11,879 bases of DNA. Source: an uncultured Flavobacteriaceae bacterium. GTDB lineage: Bacteria > Bacteroidota > Bacteroidia > Flavobacteriales > Flavobacteriaceae. Below the pieces are notes generated by a model. It ran no database searches, was not told the origin of the DNA, and worked only from the letters and a program-made list of their open reading frames with translations. Both the position numbers and the translations under genes were made by a program. Below, in pieces: positions 1 through 5,974 of the stretch. Location of the stretch: contig CAMZLT010000256.1 of NCBI GenBank assembly GCA_947311745.1, positions 1 through 11,879 on the forward strand, written 5' to 3'. Positions within the stretch are counted from its first letter, which is position 1, and each line of letters opens with the position of its first letter.

Positions 1-1
1 A

Positions 2-247
2 CTAAAAGATACTTCACGCGAAGCAACTTTTAAAGTATTAGAAAATTTAAGTGTTTTTACGCTTGCTGAATCGCTTGGTGGAGTAGAAAGCCTTGCTAAT
101 CATCCTGCAACAATGACACACGCATCTATTCCTGCTGAAGAACGTGAAAAATTAGGAATTACCGATTCATTAATTAGACTTAGTGTGGGTATTGAAGATG
201 CCGAAGATTTAATTAACGATTTAAAAAAGGTTTTGGAATTGGTGTAA
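2..247 (+). CDS. PLP-dependent trans-sulfuration enzyme, C-terminal fragment (cystathionine gamma-synthase/lyase family)
   Basis: The 5' end lies outside the window; 81 residues and the TAA stop are present. The tail reads SLGGVESLANHPATMTH, then SIPAEER, then LIRLSVGIEDAEDLINDL. This is the conserved C-terminal block of the Cys/Met metabolism PLP enzymes (cystathionine gamma-synthase, cystathionine gamma-lyase, methionine gamma-lyase). In that family the SLGG-ES segment lines the active site and the arginine of the RLSVG motif binds the substrate carboxylate. These cytosolic enzymes act in methionine, cysteine and homocysteine interconversion. The C-terminus alone cannot tell synthase from lyase, so I give no gene symbol. 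The lysine that holds PLP lies upstream of the window. No strong intrinsic terminator follows the stop directly; the structured element at 358-435 is the nearest candidate. Confidence 0.9.
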   Translation, partial: LKDTSREATFKVLENLSVFTLAESLGGVESLANHPATMTHASIPAEEREKLGITDSLIRLSVGIEDAEDLINDLKKVLELV

Positions 248-357
248 TTTAAAATAGAAAAATTTAATAAATTGTTTTAAAAAAAAACGAATATTATTAG
301 ACTTACTACCATAAATCCACAAAATTTTTCGTTACGAAAGACTAAAATACATGTTAG

Positions 358-435
358 TATTGGTATAATACAGTTTTAACGCACGAAAACATAACATTAG
401 TTATGGTGCGTATCGAAAAACGAGTATTACCAATA
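358..435. repeat. 78-nt imperfect inverted repeat / nested stem-loop in a convergent gap
   Basis: The arms pair in nested layers. The outer stem pairs 358-371 with 424-435 (TATTGGTA, a 2-nt bulge, ATAC against GTATTACCAATA). Next, 373-377 (GTTTT) pairs with 417-421 (AAAAC), then 380-384 (CGCAC) with 406-410 (GTGCG). The tip is 390-395 (CATAAC) with 400-405 (GTTATG) around an ATTA loop. Layers are separated by small internal loops and a GAAAA bulge at 385-389. A minor hairpin, TTTCG-TTA-CGAAA, lies nearby at 327-339. The element sits between two convergent genes (stops at 247 and 487) and has no U-tract, so it is not a standard terminator. It could be a dispersed palindromic repeat, a remnant of a small mobile element, or a structured RNA or mRNA end. 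Without a genome search I cannot tell which. Confidence 0.6.
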
Positions 436-486
436 ATGATGGGCAGGTTAGATTTGCAGTAGAAATACTTTTTTGGATTTATGGTA

Positions 487-1296
487 TTATCTAAAACTCC
501 ATTTTTTATAATCTGAAGTTGCTTCTAGTTTATTTTCAATAGCATCTGGTAATTGATAAAAAAAATCAATTCCTGTTATTTGTTCAATTTTATCTATTGA
601 TGTAACAAATTTATATAATGGTTTATTAGAATCTTTTGCTTCAATTAAAAAAGCAATAGCTTTAATTTCTGGCTGGTTATAATCTAATAATATTTTATAA
701 AATCGTTTGGGAACGGTTACTTTTTCTCTACCAATAGTTTTTAAATTTTTATCGGTTAAAATCCCACCAGTTACAACATATAATTTACCATACTTTTTAG
801 TCCAATATCGTGTTTTTTGTTCTAACTTATTCCAAATTCCTGCATTAAATTGATGGTTTTGTGGTGAAATATTAGAGGTTAAAAAAGTTTCATCAAAAGC
901 ATTTTTAGAAAAACGCCTATCTCCAGCAGGACAAAGATGTCCTTTATCATAACCGGATTTTTTATAATTTCTATAATCCGCAGATTTCGTTTTTACCTTT
1001 TTATCTCGTATAAAATATGGTCTTTTTCTATCAATACGTTGCAATTGATTTGGATGTAATTCGTAAGCAACCCATTCTGCTTGTTCGTTATTTTCGTTAT
1101 ACGAAAGGGTATAATATCTATGTTTTATTATTTGATTTGTAGTAGAAGTTGGTAAAAAGTCAAAACTAGATTCTACCCTATCTATAACACTATCTCTATC
1201 TGAGTACGTGTTTTTAGATGTATCGATCAACTCTTGATAATACACAAAACCTGCTATAATAATAGTTAAAATAGCATAAATAACTCGTCTTTTCAT
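487..1296 (-). CDS. Membrane-anchored DNA/RNA non-specific endonuclease (NUC1/EndA family)
   Basis: This 269-residue protein has a short basic N-terminus and a hydrophobic stretch (residues about 5-20), read as a signal anchor or uncleaved signal peptide that places the enzyme outside the inner membrane. The catalytic region carries the beta-beta-alpha-metal nuclease signature: DKGHLCPAGDRR at 117-128 with general-base His120, then SNISPQNHQFNAGIWNKLE at 141-159. Asn151 and Glu159 have the same eight-residue spacing as the Mg-binding Asn and the Glu of Serratia nuclease. The family cleaves single- and double-stranded DNA and RNA without sequence preference; nutrient scavenging or extracellular DNA turnover is a reasonable role here. 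Its ATG directly follows the TAA of the thioesterase gene (TAAATG), so the two are probably cotranscribed and translationally coupled. The substrate and precise location are inferred. Confidence 0.9.
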   Translation of the reverse strand: MKRRVIYAILTIIIAGFVYYQELIDTSKNTYSDRDSVIDRVESSFDFLPTSTTNQIIKHRYYTLSYNENNEQAEWVAYELHPNQLQRIDRKRPYFIRDKKVKTKSADYRNYKKSGYDKGHLCPAGDRRFSKNAFDETFLTSNISPQNHQFNAGIWNKLEQKTRYWTKKYGKLYVVTGGILTDKNLKTIGREKVTVPKRFYKILLDYNQPEIKAIAFLIEAKDSNKPLYKFVTSIDKIEQITGIDFFYQLPDAIENKLEATSDYKKWSFR

Positions 1297-1743
1297 TTAT
1301 TTTGCTTTCAGAATAATTTCCTCAAAATTTGGTGCTTTTTCTAAGCTATTAAAAACAGATACTATTTCGGATGGTGGTTTAGTTAATTTTCGTTTTTCGG
1401 TATCTATCCAAGCTAAAAACACGGTGATTTCTGCGGAAAGCTCTCCTTTTTCATTATAAATTCTATGATAAACCTTACAACGTTCTCCGTTTTTAGACAT
1501 TGCTAAAAGAAATAATTCCACTTCGATAGATTCGCCTAATTTTATTTCTTTTCTAAAAATAGTATTTTCAGAGAATAAAACAGGTCCTATTTTATACGTT
1601 TCAAATTTTAGTACATCAAAACCATAATCTTTAAAAAGTCGCAATCTAGATTCTGCTGCATAATCGTTATATGCCGTATGACGCATGTGTTTGTTGGCAT
1701 CAAAATCTGCCCATTTAGATAAAAATTTTATTTTATATGCCAT
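1297..1743 (-). CDS. Acyl-CoA thioesterase, hot-dog fold (4HBT/YbgC-like)
   Basis: This 148-residue single-domain protein matches the usual length of 4-hydroxybenzoyl-CoA-type thioesterases. The N-terminal motif WADFDANKHMRHTAYNDYAAES (residues 11-32) corresponds to the family pattern of an aspartate (Asp15 here), a short loop with His, then an Asn/Tyr-rich helix start and an acidic residue (Glu31). The rest alternates beta strands as expected for the hot dog (FRKEIKLGESIEVELFL, CKVYHRIYNEKGELSAEITVFLAWID). Such enzymes hydrolyse acyl-CoA or acyl-ACP thioesters in the cytosol; the acyl specificity cannot be read from sequence. It is the first gene of a two-gene unit with the nuclease downstream. 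The link looks transcriptional rather than functional. A -7 box lies about 32 bases upstream of its ATG. Confidence 0.85.
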   Translation of the reverse strand: MAYKIKFLSKWADFDANKHMRHTAYNDYAAESRLRLFKDYGFDVLKFETYKIGPVLFSENTIFRKEIKLGESIEVELFLLAMSKNGERCKVYHRIYNEKGELSAEITVFLAWIDTEKRKLTKPPSEIVSVFNSLEKAPNFEEIILKAK

Positions 1744-1774
1744 TTTGGTATGTTATTTGATAAATTCAAGTTGT

Positions 1775-1782
1775 CAAAGATA
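1775..1782 (-). promoter_or_regulatory. Bacteroidota -7 box for the thioesterase/nuclease unit
   Basis: On the minus strand this reads TATCTTTG, a full match to TAnnTTTG. It lies about 32 bases upstream of the thioesterase ATG. No clear TTTG -33 box is visible at the expected distance (the T-rich stretch around 1801-1806 is the only candidate). It is back to back with the kbp promoter. Confidence 0.5.
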
Positions 1783-1783
1783 G

Positions 1784-1815
1784 TTTAATAAATTGAAAAA
1801 AAAGAAGTATCTTTG
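1784..1815 (+). promoter_or_regulatory. Bacteroidota promoter for the Kbp-like gene
   Basis: The -7 box is TATCTTTG at 1808-1815, a full match to TAnnTTTG. A -33-like TTTA lies at 1784-1787 with 20 bases between them. The predicted start is near 1821, leaving an A-rich leader of about 35 bases. The -33 region is only two bases from the minus-strand -7 box at 1775-1782, so the two promoters may compete. Confidence 0.6.
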
Positions 1816-1855
1816 TTAACAAAAGAATTATTAATCATTAAAAAAAATTACAATT

Positions 1856-2320
1856 ATGGGATTATTTTCATTCATTAAAAATGCTGGAGCAAAAGTATTT
1901 GGAATCGGAAAAACAACAGAAGAAGAAGCTGCAGAAGCATCTGCAGAAAAAGCAACAAAATTAATTAATGCCGTTGAAGCATTAGAATTTGATGTGGTAG
2001 ATTTAGATATTGAAGTAGATGGCGATGTTGCTTTAATTTACGGAGAAGCTGCAAACCAAGAAACTAGAGAAAAAGTAATATTAGTAGTAGGAAACACCGA
2101 AGGTATTGCAAGTGTTGATGACAGAATGACTACTGCAATTGAAGCACCTGTTGCACAATTTCACACAGTAGTTAAAGGAGATACTTTAGGTAAAATTGCC
2201 AAAGAATTTTATGGTGATGCAATGAAATATCCTGTTATTTTTGATGCAAACAAACCAATGCTAAAAAGTCCAGATTTAATTTATCCTGGTCAAGTATTAC
2301 GTATTCCTGCTTTAGACTAA
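1856..2320 (+). CDS. kbp: BON-LysM potassium-binding protein, Kbp/YgaU family
   Basis: The 154-residue length is close to E. coli Kbp (YgaU, about 149). The architecture is a short amphipathic N-terminus (MGLFSFIKNAG), a BON domain (about 25-95, ending VGNTEGIASVDDRM), and a C-terminal LysM domain (about 101-151) with FHTVVKGDTLGKIAKEFYG and an ending PMLKSPDLIYPGQVLRIP almost identical to the E. coli protein. E. coli Kbp binds K+ through these two domains and is thought to sense or buffer cytoplasmic potassium; LysM domains otherwise bind peptidoglycan. There is no signal peptide, which fits a cytoplasmic protein. The gene is monocistronic, with its own promoter and a strong terminator at 2349-2374. 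The potassium role is transferred from the family and not visible in this sequence. Confidence 0.92.
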   Translation: MGLFSFIKNAGAKVFGIGKTTEEEAAEASAEKATKLINAVEALEFDVVDLDIEVDGDVALIYGEAANQETREKVILVVGNTEGIASVDDRMTTAIEAPVAQFHTVVKGDTLGKIAKEFYGDAMKYPVIFDANKPMLKSPDLIYPGQVLRIPALD

Positions 2321-2348
2321 ATAAAAACTCTTTAACAGATAAAAAATC

Positions 2349-2374
2349 AGACCGCTAAAAAGCGGTCTTTTTTT
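2349..2374. terminator. Bidirectional intrinsic terminator
   Basis: A perfect 8-bp GC-containing stem pairs AGACCGCT (2349-2356) with AGCGGTCT (2361-2368) around an AAAA loop. It is followed by a T-run to 2374 and preceded by an A-run at 2341-2346, which is a T-run on the other strand. It lies between the stops of the convergent genes kbp (2320) and the VF530-like gene (2380) and can serve both. Confidence 0.9.
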
Positions 2375-2379
2375 ATGGA

Positions 2380-2604
2380 TTATAAATTTTTCGGAATAGA
2401 TTCTAAGTACAAATCCTCTACTTTTTTTCTTGCCCAAGGCGTTCGGCGTAAAAATTTAAGACAGGATTTTAAACTAGGATTACTCTTAAAACAGTTTATA
2501 TTTATACGTTCGCTTAATTTTTCAAAACCATAATTATCAATAAGATATTCTAAAATATCTACTAATTTTACACCATGAAGTGGATTATTTGGTTGTTTTT
2601 TCAT
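2380..2604 (-). CDS. Small VF530/DUF2132 family protein
   Basis: This 74-residue protein starts MKKQPNNPLHGVKLVDILEY and continues through LSERININCFKSNPSLKSCLKFLRRTPWARKKVEDLY. NNPLHG, INCF..NPS.KS and LKFLR.TPWAR..VE are the hallmarks of the VF530 (DUF2132) family, small helical proteins annotated as putatively DNA-binding. I chose the ATG at 2602-2604 because conserved family sequence begins there. An upstream start at 2637 would add 11 unconserved residues and overlap the preceding gene. Only two bases separate the stop of the FAD dehydrogenase from this ATG, so the two should be cotranscribed and coupled. The molecular function is not established. Confidence 0.88.
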   Translation of the reverse strand: MKKQPNNPLHGVKLVDILEYLIDNYGFEKLSERININCFKSNPSLKSCLKFLRRTPWARKKVEDLYLESIPKNL

Positions 2605-2606
2605 AT

Positions 2607-4163
2607 TTATAATGATTTTATTGCTGCTTCCGCACAACGTTCACCATCCATTGCAGCAGAAATAATCCCTCCTGCATAACCACCACCTTCACCACAAGGA
2701 AAAAGACCTTTAATACGTATGTGTTCTAAATTTTCATTTCTGGGAATATTAACTGGTGAGGAAGTTCTAGATTCCACACCAATAACATTTGCTTGTTCGG
2801 TATAAAACCCGTTCATTTTATTTCCGAATGCTTTAAAACCTTTTCGCAACCTACTTCCTATTAATTTTGGTAATAAGGAATGTAAAGGTGCGGATTTTAT
2901 TCCTGGTTGGTATGAAGTTGGATTTAACGAATTAGATAATTTCCCTTCTACAAAATCGGTTAATCGTTGTGCAGGAGCGGTTTGCGTTCTGCCACCAGCT
3001 TGCCAAGCTAATTTTTCCAAATCTTTTTGAAATTGCAATCCTTTTAAAACACCAAATTGTTCGTATTTTTTTAAATCTTGTTCGGCATTTATTTCTACGA
3101 CAATGCCAGAATTTGCAAATAAATTATTCCGTTTTGACGGAGACATACCATTTACTACAATTTCTTGATTAGCAGTTGCTGCAGGAACTATAAAACCACC
3201 AGGACACATACAAAAAGAATACACACCACGACCATTAATTTGTTGTACCAAACTATATGAGGCAGCTGGTAAAAAAGCATCTCTTTCCGTACTACAATGG
3301 TATTGTATGGAATCTATTATTTGTTGTGGGTGTTCAATCCGAACTCCCATAGCAAAAGACTTTGCTTTTAAATCAATTTTTTTACGATGCAACAATTCGT
3401 ATATATCTCTAGCGGAATGACCTGTGGCAAGTATTACAGCATTTGTAGGTAATTCTGTTCCGTTTTTAAGTTGAATAGCTTTAATTTTATCGTTTTTTAA
3501 AACAAAATCAACGACTCTAGATTCAAAGTGAATTTCGCCTCCAAATTTAAGGATGGTTTCTCTAATATTTTCTACAACTTTTGGTAGTTTATTTGTTCCG
3601 ATATGCGGATGGGCATCGATTAATATTTGTTCTGTTGCTCCGTGATATACTAAATTTTCAAAAATTTTACGAACATCACCACGTTTTAAACTTCTGGTAT
3701 ATAATTTTCCGTCCGAATACGTTCCTGCTCCACCTTCGCCAAAACAATAATTAGAATCCGCATCTACAAAATGATCTTGGTTAATTGCTTTTAAATCTCT
3801 TCTTCGTTCTTGCACTTTTTTACCTCGTTCTAAAACAATTGGTTTATAACCAAGTTCTATGCAACGCAAAGCAGCATACATTCCTGCTGGTCCAAAACCA
3901 ATAATGTGTATTTCTTTTGCCTTTGAAACATCTTTATAATTAAAGATATAATTTGGTTTTTCCGAAGGTTTTTCTTTAATGTAAACCTTTAATTTATAGT
4001 TTATAACTATCTTAGGCTTACGTGCATCAATGCTTTTTCGTAAAATTACAATTTCTGTAATATCCTTTTCAGAAATACTTAGATAATAGGCAACTTTTCG
4101 TTTTAAAACAGCAGGTATTTTAGCATCTTTTAAAGGTAAACGGAATTGTAATTCTTTAATCAT
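2607..4163 (-). CDS. FAD/NAD(P)-dependent dehydrogenase, COG2509 family
   Basis: From the ATG at 4161-4163 the protein is 518 residues (MIKELQFRLPL). An in-frame TTG at 4178 would add five residues, but it lies in the T-tract of the neighbouring terminator and I do not favour it. An N-terminal alpha/beta domain (about 1-80) precedes a Rossmann dinucleotide-binding motif, IHIIGFGPAGMYAALR, with glycines at 89, 91 and 94 and the ribose-binding Glu112 (VLERG). A second conserved stretch is SNYCFGEGGAGTYSDGKLYTR. VILATGHSARDIYELL marks the second FAD-binding segment. The C-terminal GLFPCGEGGGYAGGIISAAMDG closes the FAD site. The substrate of this widespread soluble family is unknown; Bacteroidota commonly carry it as a single-copy gene. 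It is first in a unit with the VF530-like gene. No clear promoter is visible in the 66-base gap upstream. Confidence 0.88.
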   Translation of the reverse strand: MIKELQFRLPLKDAKIPAVLKRKVAYYLSISEKDITEIVILRKSIDARKPKIVINYKLKVYIKEKPSEKPNYIFNYKDVSKAKEIHIIGFGPAGMYAALRCIELGYKPIVLERGKKVQERRRDLKAINQDHFVDADSNYCFGEGGAGTYSDGKLYTRSLKRGDVRKIFENLVYHGATEQILIDAHPHIGTNKLPKVVENIRETILKFGGEIHFESRVVDFVLKNDKIKAIQLKNGTELPTNAVILATGHSARDIYELLHRKKIDLKAKSFAMGVRIEHPQQIIDSIQYHCSTERDAFLPAASYSLVQQINGRGVYSFCMCPGGFIVPAATANQEIVVNGMSPSKRNNLFANSGIVVEINAEQDLKKYEQFGVLKGLQFQKDLEKLAWQAGGRTQTAPAQRLTDFVEGKLSNSLNPTSYQPGIKSAPLHSLLPKLIGSRLRKGFKAFGNKMNGFYTEQANVIGVESRTSSPVNIPRNENLEHIRIKGLFPCGEGGGYAGGIISAAMDGERCAEAAIKSL

Positions 4164-4176
4164 ATTTTTTGAGTAC

Positions 4177-4208
4177 AAAAAAACCTATTAGAAATTTTCT
4201 AACAGGTT
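4177..4208 (-). terminator. Intrinsic terminator of the ankyrin/DOMON unit
   Basis: On the minus strand a stem pairs AACCTGTTAGAAA (4208-4196) with TTTCTAATAGGTT (4194-4182), with one G-U pair, followed by seven or more Ts. It lies 22 bases past the stop of the DOMON gene. The imperfect pair is G-U in minus-strand RNA but A-C on the other strand, so it should work mainly for minus-strand transcripts. Its T-tract ends about 13 bases before the FAD dehydrogenase ATG. Confidence 0.8.
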
Positions 4209-4229
4209 TTATAAACTATTTTTAGTTAC

Positions 4230-4997
4230 TTATTTTTTTACAAATTGTTTTACACTATACGCTTTATTATCTGCAATTATTTTAATTAAATAAATACCTG
4301 AATTAAAATTAGATACATTAATTTTATTAAAGTTATTAGTTAATTTATTAACCAATACTTTTTTACCTAAAACATTGTATATTTCTACCTTTGCATTTTC
4401 AATATTACTTGGTAAGACAACATTTAAAATATCCTTTGTAGGATTTGGATATAGCATAAATTGTATGGTATTAAAATCTTCTTCGCCTAAAACAGAAAGC
4501 GGAATAGATAGTACTCCACGATTATTTCCACCATGGTAACTTAAAGTTGTTGTTGCAGAGCTACTTCTAGACCATATTACTGGTATTGCAGCATTTGTAT
4601 TTGTAAATACGTAATCAAATTCATCTCCAGTATCTAAGCTTCTAGTAGCAACAATTTCACGTTGCGAACCAGTTACAATATCCGAAACTAAATTCCAGTC
4701 TTGTGATGCATCTGTTTCTGGTACAGCATACGGAAGTATTTTTTTATCAAAATCTCCTGTTCCATCATATAAAAAAGCATCTTGAACGGAACTCATACTA
4801 GTACCTCCAAATCCGACAGCAAACCATCTATCGCTAGGTCCTGTGAAGGTTATGGTAACTTCGGTTGCTGTAATTTCTAGTTTTACTTGTATTTCAAGAC
4901 CTGCTGTATTGCTTAAAACAACATCTCCTGAGGTATATTGTGCATTCATTGTAAAAAACGAAGCGATTAATAAAAAGAAAAAAGTAATTTTTTGCAT
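4230..4997 (-). CDS. Secreted DOMON-domain protein with T9SS type A sorting domain
   Basis: This 255-residue protein has a classical signal peptide (MQKITFFFLLIASFFTMNA, cleavage before Gln20). Residues about 22-170 read as a DOMON beta-sandwich: VTITFTGPSDRWFAVGFGG, then DAFLYDGTGDFDKK, then TLSYHGGNNRGVLSIPL. DOMON domains bind heme or sugars. Cytochrome-type members use a Met and a His as axial heme ligands, and Met68 (GGTSM) and His155 (SYHGG) stand in comparable positions. Residues 180-255 form a Por/type IX secretion C-terminal sorting domain (FMLYPNPTKDIL, VEIYNVLGKKV, FNSGIYLIKI, KQFVKK), so the protein should cross the outer membrane and be released or anchored on the surface. The gene follows the ankyrin gene by five bases and ends at a terminator. 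Heme binding is inferred; a carbohydrate ligand is possible. Confidence 0.82.
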   Translation of the reverse strand: MQKITFFFLLIASFFTMNAQYTSGDVVLSNTAGLEIQVKLEITATEVTITFTGPSDRWFAVGFGGTSMSSVQDAFLYDGTGDFDKKILPYAVPETDASQDWNLVSDIVTGSQREIVATRSLDTGDEFDYVFTNTNAAIPVIWSRSSSATTTLSYHGGNNRGVLSIPLSVLGEEDFNTIQFMLYPNPTKDILNVVLPSNIENAKVEIYNVLGKKVLVNKLTNNFNKINVSNFNSGIYLIKIIADNKAYSVKQFVKK

Positions 4998-5002
4998 GAT
5001 AA

Positions 5003-5518
5003 TTAGTTATTTAATAGTTTGAGTATTCGTACGCTTTTCATTTCAATAGCGTAATCTGTTGCTGTTTTGTTGTGTTGATCTTTTAAATCGGCTTTTGCAT
5101 TGTATTGCATTAGTATTTTTACCATTGGATAATAACTAAACAAGGTTGCATAATGCAAAGCTGTAGTGCCTTTTGCGTCTGTAATGTTTACATCTGCTTT
5201 GTTTTGCAATAAAAGTTTAGCAATTTCAGTATTGTTTTTATAGGTTGCAGCCATGAGTGCTGTTCCCATATCACTCAAAATGTTTGGGTCTGCTTTTTTA
5301 TCAAGTAAAACTTTAGCAATTTCTAGGTTATTAGCATAACTACAAATAATTAGAGCTGTAAATCCATGCTCATTTTTAACATTAATTTTAGCTGGATTTT
5401 TTTCTAAAAAAGAATGCATTTGCTTTGCTGTTCCTTTTCGTGCAATTGAAAAAATATCTGTTTGCGAAAAACTAACAGAAACATATAAAAATAATATAAA
5501 AAAAATGCCTTTTTTCAT
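5003..5518 (-). CDS. Exported ankyrin-repeat protein
   Basis: This 171-residue protein has a signal peptide (MKKGIFFILFLYVSVSFS, cleavage around Gln19), which predicts a periplasmic location. Mature residues hold about four to five ankyrin repeats: a degenerate cap (about 20-50), HGFTALIICSYANNLEIAKVLL (51-72), MGTALMAATYKNNTEIAKLLL (84-104), GTTALHYATLFSYYPMVKILM (117-137), and a partial cap (150-171). Ankyrin repeats are protein-protein interaction scaffolds with no catalysis of their own. Periplasmic ankyrin proteins next to catalase genes are known in Pseudomonas (AnkB), but no catalase is present here. The partner gene is the DOMON-T9SS protein, five bases downstream. A promoter and a small perfect dyad lie directly upstream. 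A chaperone-like or binding role toward the DOMON protein is speculation. Confidence 0.85.
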   Translation of the reverse strand: MKKGIFFILFLYVSVSFSQTDIFSIARKGTAKQMHSFLEKNPAKINVKNEHGFTALIICSYANNLEIAKVLLDKKADPNILSDMGTALMAATYKNNTEIAKLLLQNKADVNITDAKGTTALHYATLFSYYPMVKILMQYNAKADLKDQHNKTATDYAIEMKSVRILKLLNN

Positions 5519-5524
5519 TTAGTA

Positions 5525-5539
5525 CTAGTTATAAACTAG
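5525..5539. promoter_or_regulatory. Perfect dyad over the predicted start of the ankyrin/DOMON transcript
   Basis: CTAGTT (5525-5530), ATA, AACTAG (5534-5539) form a perfect 6-bp inverted repeat directly downstream of the -7 box (5541-5548) and upstream of the ATG (5516-5518). It covers the predicted transcription start, a typical repressor-operator position, or it could be a small 5'UTR hairpin. At this AT content a 6-bp dyad can also be chance. Confidence 0.35.
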
Positions 5540-5540
5540 G

Positions 5541-5571
5541 CAAATGTACTAAATTTTAATTGATTTTAAAA
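5541..5571 (-). promoter_or_regulatory. Bacteroidota promoter for the ankyrin/DOMON unit
   Basis: The minus-strand -7 box TACATTTG (5541-5548) fully matches TAnnTTTG. A T-rich -33 region (TTTT, 5568-5571) lies 19 bases upstream. The predicted start is near 5535, about 18 bases before the ATG. Confidence 0.55.
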
Positions 5572-5577
5572 AAAGAA

Positions 5578-5916
5578 CTAATCTATAACTTTTTTAACTC
5601 TATCCACAGAATCTTGTTTAGATAATGTTAATCTAACGATACTATCTTCTATTGCTTTTAAATCATGTGGTACTCCGCCATCTAAAGCAACTAAATCACC
5701 TTTTTTAAGATTATATGTATTGTCTTTTACACCAAAATCAATTGCTCCTTCTACAATTTCAACAGTTATAGGAAAAGGTGTTTGGTGTTTTTTCATTAGA
5801 TTTCCTTTTTTAAATAAAATTCGGATTTCTTTGGTTGTTTCAGTTTCGAATAATACCGAAATTGCTACTTTATCGTGATTGTATTGTAAGTCGTGTAATA
5901 AATTTGCATATTTCAT
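5578..5916 (-). CDS. Single-domain cupin protein
   Basis: At 112 residues this is a stand-alone small cupin. Motif 1 is GNLMKKHQTPFPITVEIVEGAIDFGV (38-63), giving His44 and Glu53. The second histidine of the usual HxH is replaced by Thr46. Motif 2 is GDLVALDGGVPHDL (73-86) with His84. Three of the four usual metal ligands (His44, Glu53, His84) therefore remain, so metal binding is plausible but the site is altered. Small cupins range from dioxygenases and isomerases to sensors, and I cannot assign a reaction. It appears monocistronic: it has its own -7 box, a palindrome upstream, and a separate promoter for the next gene. The palindrome is placed as an activator site would be, so conditional expression is likely, but that is inferred. 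Confidence 0.8.
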   Translation of the reverse strand: MKYANLLHDLQYNHDKVAISVLFETETTKEIRILFKKGNLMKKHQTPFPITVEIVEGAIDFGVKDNTYNLKKGDLVALDGGVPHDLKAIEDSIVRLTLSKQDSVDRVKKVID

Positions 5917-5941
5917 TTTAATTGTTTTTTATAATGGACTA

Positions 5942-5974
5942 CAAAAATAAAAGTTTTATTTATCTTTTATTAAA
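5942..5974 (-). promoter_or_regulatory. Bacteroidota promoter for the cupin gene
   Basis: The minus-strand -7 box TATTTTTG (5942-5949) fully matches TAnnTTTG. A -33-like TTTA is at 5971-5974 with a 21-base spacer. The predicted start is near 5936, about 20 bases before the ATG. The -33 end overlaps the palindrome at 5972-5992. Confidence 0.5.

Noticed and set aside
373..410. Integron attC-type site within the palindrome
   Set aside because: The inner arms do not fit the required core sites (RYYYAAC and GTTRRRY): the 3' candidate is GTTATGG and the 5' candidate TTTTAAC lacks the leading purine. No integrase or cassette array is nearby.
2605..2637. Upstream start extending the VF530-like protein by 11 residues
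   Set aside because: The extension overlaps the FAD dehydrogenase coding end and is outside the conserved family; MKKQPNNPLHG is the natural start.
2969..3172. Plus-strand open frame inside the FAD dehydrogenase gene
   Set aside because: It is antisense to a well-conserved coding region, has no family features and no promoter of its own.
4164..4178. TTG start extending the FAD dehydrogenase by five residues
   Set aside because: It overlaps the terminator T-tract, and a good ATG follows at 4161-4163.
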